This document shows positions 4,612 to 7,300 of a stretch of 7,300 nt of DNA, one piece after another. The stretch is taken from positions 10,831 to 18,130 of the forward strand of contig CAJUEB010000022.1 of NCBI GenBank assembly GCA_910585135.1. The letters run 5' to 3'. The notes below the pieces were generated by a model that was given only the letters and a program-made list of their open reading frames with translations, was not told the origin of the DNA and did not search any database. Both the position numbers and the translations under genes were made by a program. How positions within the stretch are numbered: position 1 is the stretch's first letter; each line of letters begins with the position of its first letter. The stretch comes from an uncultured Eubacteriales bacterium (GTDB lineage: Bacteria; Bacillota; Clostridia; Peptostreptococcales; Anaerovoracaceae).

Positions 4612-6051
4612 ATGAGAATTTTCGATACAAAAGTACAGGAACTAAAATACACGGTTTTGATGGAGCTGGCATGGCAGACCTGGAAGGGCAACGATGCGTT
4701 CTCCGTATTTAACGAAATCGCAGGCGAAATCGTCAAAAAGGATGAACCGCCTATGAGCTGCTGCATTTACAAGGACAGGGCGATCGTAGCGGAACGGATC
4801 AGGATCGCACTCGGCGGCAATAAAAGCAACCCGAACGTCATTCAGGTAATCGATATCGCCTGCGACGAATGCCCGGAAGCAGGCCATGTGGTGACCGATC
4901 TTTGCCGGGGATGCGTGGCGCATAGGTGCGCCGATGCCTGCAAACTGGGCGCTATTTCCTTCGATGAGGAGCAGATTGCCCATATCGATAAAAAGAAATG
5001 CGTTGAATGCGGGAAATGCGCCGACATCTGCCCTTACAGCGCCATCACGAATTTCAAGCGGCCATGTGAAAGATCATGCAAGGTGGACGCCATTTATATG
5101 TCGCCCGATGGCGGTGCGGCGATCATCGACAGCGAAAAGTGCATCGCCTGCGGCGCATGCGTATACCAATGCCCATTTGGCGCAACGCTTGATGTTTCCA
5201 GCATCACGGATGTGATAAAAACGATCATCAACAGCGAAAACAACACAAAATTTAAGGTTTATGCCATGGTAGCGCCAGCAATCGCCAGCCAATTTACATA
5301 TGCTAAACCCGGCCAGGTGATTACCGCGATCAAAGAGCTGGGGTTTTACGCAGTTGAAGAAGCCGCCCTGGGTGCAGATATCGTTGCCTACCAGGAAGCG
5401 GCAGAACTTCAGGATAAAGATATTATGACATCTTCCTGCTGCCCTGCCTTCGTGAAATACATCAAAACGCGCTTTCCCGACATGGAGCAGCACATCTCCC
5501 ATAATCTTTCCCCAATGGGCGAAATGGGCAAGCTGATTAAAAAACATGACCCCCAGGCAAAAGTCGTATTTATCGGGCCATGCACTGCGAAAAAAAGCGA
5601 GATCAAAGATCCGAAGGTTGGCCAATACATCGATTATGTGCTTACGTTTGAAGAACTTCAGGCCTTGATCGACAGCAAGGATATCGAGGTCGAAAAGCTG
5701 CCCGAAACCGATCTGGACACTGCATCAGGATTTGGCCGCAACTTCGCAAGATCGGGCGGTGTCGCAGACGCCGTAACCGAGGCGGTCAAGGAACGGCTGG
5801 GCGATGCCACCGAAGTCAATCCGATTGTCTGCGACGGACTGGAAAAGTGCAGATCCGCACTGATGCGGGCAAATAAAGGAAAACTGCCGAACAACTTCAT
5901 CGAAGGCATGGTTTGTGAAGGCGGATGCATCGGCGGCGCTGCCTGCCTGACCCACGGCGTCACTAATAAAAAGAGCATTGAGGATTACGGAATAAGCGCT
6001 AAAATCAAAGACATCCAGACCGCTGTACAGCAAGCGGATAACAGAAAATAA
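4612..6051 (+). CDS. Group B-type [FeFe]-hydrogenase, monomeric with N-terminal iron-sulfur domain
   Basis: The product should carry an H-cluster and catalyse 2H+ + 2e- = H2, or serve as a related redox enzyme. Group B members such as clostridial CpIII are known but their physiological role is unclear. I place the start at ATG 4612, 5 bases after GAGG (4603-4606); an in-frame GTG at 4606 overlaps that site and is unlikely. Of 479 residues, the N-terminal part has C98-x2-C101-x4-C106-x3-C110, then two classical [4Fe-4S] motifs, C130-x2-C133-x2-C136-x3-C140-P and C177-x2-C180-x2-C183-x3-C187-P, with C152-x3-C156 between. The catalytic part has TSSCCPAF (273-280; C276 the likely proton-relay Cys, C277 a ligand), GPCTAKKSE (322-330; C324) and EGMVCEGGC (431-439; C435, C439). 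G322 replaces the Met of group A's MPC motif, as expected for group B. The H-cluster maturases HydE, HydF and HydG are not in the window. Confidence 0.92.
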   Translation: MRIFDTKVQELKYTVLMELAWQTWKGNDAFSVFNEIAGEIVKKDEPPMSCCIYKDRAIVAERIRIALGGNKSNPNVIQVIDIACDECPEAGHVVTDLCRGCVAHRCADACKLGAISFDEEQIAHIDKKKCVECGKCADICPYSAITNFKRPCERSCKVDAIYMSPDGGAAIIDSEKCIACGACVYQCPFGATLDVSSITDVIKTIINSENNTKFKVYAMVAPAIASQFTYAKPGQVITAIKELGFYAVEEAALGADIVAYQEAAELQDKDIMTSSCCPAFVKYIKTRFPDMEQHISHNLSPMGEMGKLIKKHDPQAKVVFIGPCTAKKSEIKDPKVGQYIDYVLTFEELQALIDSKDIEVEKLPETDLDTASGFGRNFARSGGVADAVTEAVKERLGDATEVNPIVCDGLEKCRSALMRANKGKLPNNFIEGMVCEGGCIGGAACLTHGVTNKKSIEDYGISAKIKDIQTAVQQADNRK

Positions 6052-6060
6052 CGGTGTAAA

Positions 6061-6102
6061 AAAGAAAGTGCCCGGCTTGCATAAGCCAGGCATTCTTTAT
6101 TT
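6061..6102. terminator. Bidirectional terminator between the convergent hydrogenase and antiporter genes
   Basis: The stem pairs 6069-6078 with 6083-6092 (one C-A mismatch, loop GCAT). It extends through AAAGAA (6061-6066) with TTCTTT (6093-6098) after a 2-base bulge. T-rich tails lie on both sides: TTCTTTATTT on the plus strand and CTTTCTTTTTT on the minus strand. It starts 9 bases after the hydrogenase stop and 59 bases after the antiporter stop. Confidence 0.85.
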
Positions 6103-6160
6103 AAAGGTCTTATTCTTTTTTCATTTTTGAATATCGAAGTTCGGGAATTTCTAAATTATA

Positions 6161-7300
6161 TTATACTCCTTCCGCCGCACCTTCTTTGAGCGGTTTCTGC
6201 GTCTTTCTGATAATAAACAGAACCGCGATGAGAAGAACGATCCCTACTGGAAGGGAAATCCATGCACTCTTTGTAAAGCCTGCGACAATATATGTCACAA
6301 ATGATACCGCAGCTACCGTAAGCGCATATGGAAGCTGTGTTGTAACATGGGCGACATGATTGCATCCAGCGCCCGCACTGGACATGATCGTCGTATCGGA
6401 AATAGGCGAACAATGGTCACCGCATACAGCGCCTGCCATGCATGCGGAAATGGATATAATCATCAGTTGTGGATCGTTTCCCTGGAATACCTCTACCACG
6501 ATCGGGATGAGTATTCCGAATGTTCCCCAGGAGGTTCCTGATGCAAAGGCCAGGAAACAGCCGATCGCAAAGATGATCGCCGGAAGCAGGCTCATGAAAG
6601 AACCGGCTACCGATTCCGTTCCCGCTGCTACGAATTCTGCAATGCCTAAACTGTCCGTCATTCCCTTAAGCGTCCATGCCAGCGTAAGGATCAGGATTGG
6701 CGCTACCATAGCCTTAAAGCCTTCAGGAATGCAATCCATTGACTCTTTAAACCCAATAACACCGCTTGCAATATAAAAGATAAAAATCAAGATCAGCGAA
6801 ACGATGCTTCCCAGAGATAAGCCGACTGACGCATCACACCCGGAAAATGCCTCAATAAAACCTGTGCCGCTGAAAAATCCGCCTGTATAGATCATGCCGA
6901 TGACACAGCTAATGATCAGAATAATAACCGGGATGATAAGATCCATCACTTTGCCCTCACGTCTTCGCTTAGGCAGCTTGGAAGCAGTCATCTCTGCTGC
7001 CGGCTCAGTTTCAGCCGATTCCTGTAAACGACCCGCATATTCTCTCATTTTTCCGTAATCGAAGTTCATCCCTACGATGAGAAACATCATCAAAATCGTA
7101 AGCAACGCATAAAAATTAAATGGGATAGCCTTGATAAACAATGCGAAGCCGTTTTCCCCTTCAACAAAGCCTGTTACCGCTGCCGCCCATGATGAAATCG
7201 GCGCGATGATGCAAATCGGCGCTGCTGTCGCATCAATCAGGTACGCCAGCTTCGTGCGCGGGATCTTATGTGCCTCTGCCAAAGGTGACATTACGCTCCC
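6161..7300 (-). CDS. NhaC family Na+/H+ antiporter, C-terminal part (N-terminus beyond the window)
   Basis: This is a multi-pass inner-membrane secondary transporter of the NhaC family (PF03553). Members exchange Na+ for H+, and some couple organic acids, as in malate/lactate exchange. The frame is open to the right edge, and GSV precedes the Met at 7291 with a sequence (AEAHKIPRTKLAYLIDATAAP) typical of mid-protein positions, so that Met is internal. Counted from it, hydrophobic segments lie near 25-40, 58-76, 116-136, 158-180, 195-208, 232-250, 256-270, 276-290, 322-340 and 346-362. A charged cytoplasmic-type loop spans 80-115. Family signatures are GTSWGTFGI (252-260) and GDHCSPISDTTIMSSAGAGC (291-310) followed by TTQLPYA. 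It is convergent with the hydrogenase and shares the terminator at 6061-6102. The substrate cannot be told from sequence. It is intact as far as visible; no frameshift. Confidence 0.92.
   Translation of the reverse strand, partial: GSVMSPLAEAHKIPRTKLAYLIDATAAPICIIAPISSWAAAVTGFVEGENGFALFIKAIPFNFYALLTILMMFLIVGMNFDYGKMREYAGRLQESAETEPAAEMTASKLPKRRREGKVMDLIIPVIILIISCVIGMIYTGGFFSGTGFIEAFSGCDASVGLSLGSIVSLILIFIFYIASGVIGFKESMDCIPEGFKAMVAPILILTLAWTLKGMTDSLGIAEFVAAGTESVAGSFMSLLPAIIFAIGCFLAFASGTSWGTFGILIPIVVEVFQGNDPQLMIISISACMAGAVCGDHCSPISDTTIMSSAGAGCNHVAHVTTQLPYALTVAAVSFVTYIVAGFTKSAWISLPVGIVLLIAVLFIIRKTQKPLKEGAAEGV

Noticed and set aside
5074..5625. Open frame of 183 codons on the minus strand
   Set aside because: It lies wholly antisense within the hydrogenase gene, whose motifs are unmistakable. 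It is a shadow of GC-rich codon use.
6360..6776. Open frame of 138 codons on the plus strand
   Set aside because: It is antisense to the conserved NhaC-family sequence and has no supporting features.

Overview
The window looks like a chromosomal stretch from an obligately anaerobic, low-to-moderate GC Clostridia-type Firmicute. The evidence is a clostridial-type reverse rubrerythrin, an iron-dependent alcohol dehydrogenase, a group B-like [FeFe]-hydrogenase, strong AGGAGG-type ribosome binding sites and AT-rich sigma-A-like promoters. I cannot name the species from sequence alone.

Layout, left to right. (1) 1-800: a monocistronic reverse rubrerythrin gene (+) with a clear promoter and terminator, for detoxifying H2O2/O2. 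(2) 917-1550: a GNAT acetyltransferase gene (-), more AT-rich than its neighbours, with its own terminator. (3) 1508-2151: about 640 bases with no convincing gene but several short direct and inverted repeats. (4) 2152-2724: an unrecognised 190-aa protein (-). (5) 2725-3207: a divergent control region with a 21-bp tandem repeat, possible gene debris, a leftward promoter whose predicted start lies in a perfect 24-bp palindrome, and a separate rightward promoter. (6) 3208-4362: a group III iron-dependent alcohol dehydrogenase (+), followed by overlapping hairpins. (7) 4521-6051: a Rex-like operator, a promoter and a 479-aa [FeFe]-hydrogenase of the group B type (+). (8) 6061-6102: a bidirectional terminator, then an NhaC-family antiporter (-) whose N-terminus lies beyond the right edge.

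Functionally, the rubrerythrin, alcohol dehydrogenase and hydrogenase all fit the redox economy of a fermentative anaerobe. The Rex-like site upstream of the hydrogenase suggests control by the NADH/NAD+ ratio. The genes do not form one operon: each has its own promoter and/or terminator, so any link between them is by physiology, not by co-transcription. I found no mobile element, CRISPR array, tRNA or rRNA, and no clear new multi-gene system. The most interesting parts are the divergent control region with its orphan palindrome and the putative Rex-controlled group B hydrogenase.
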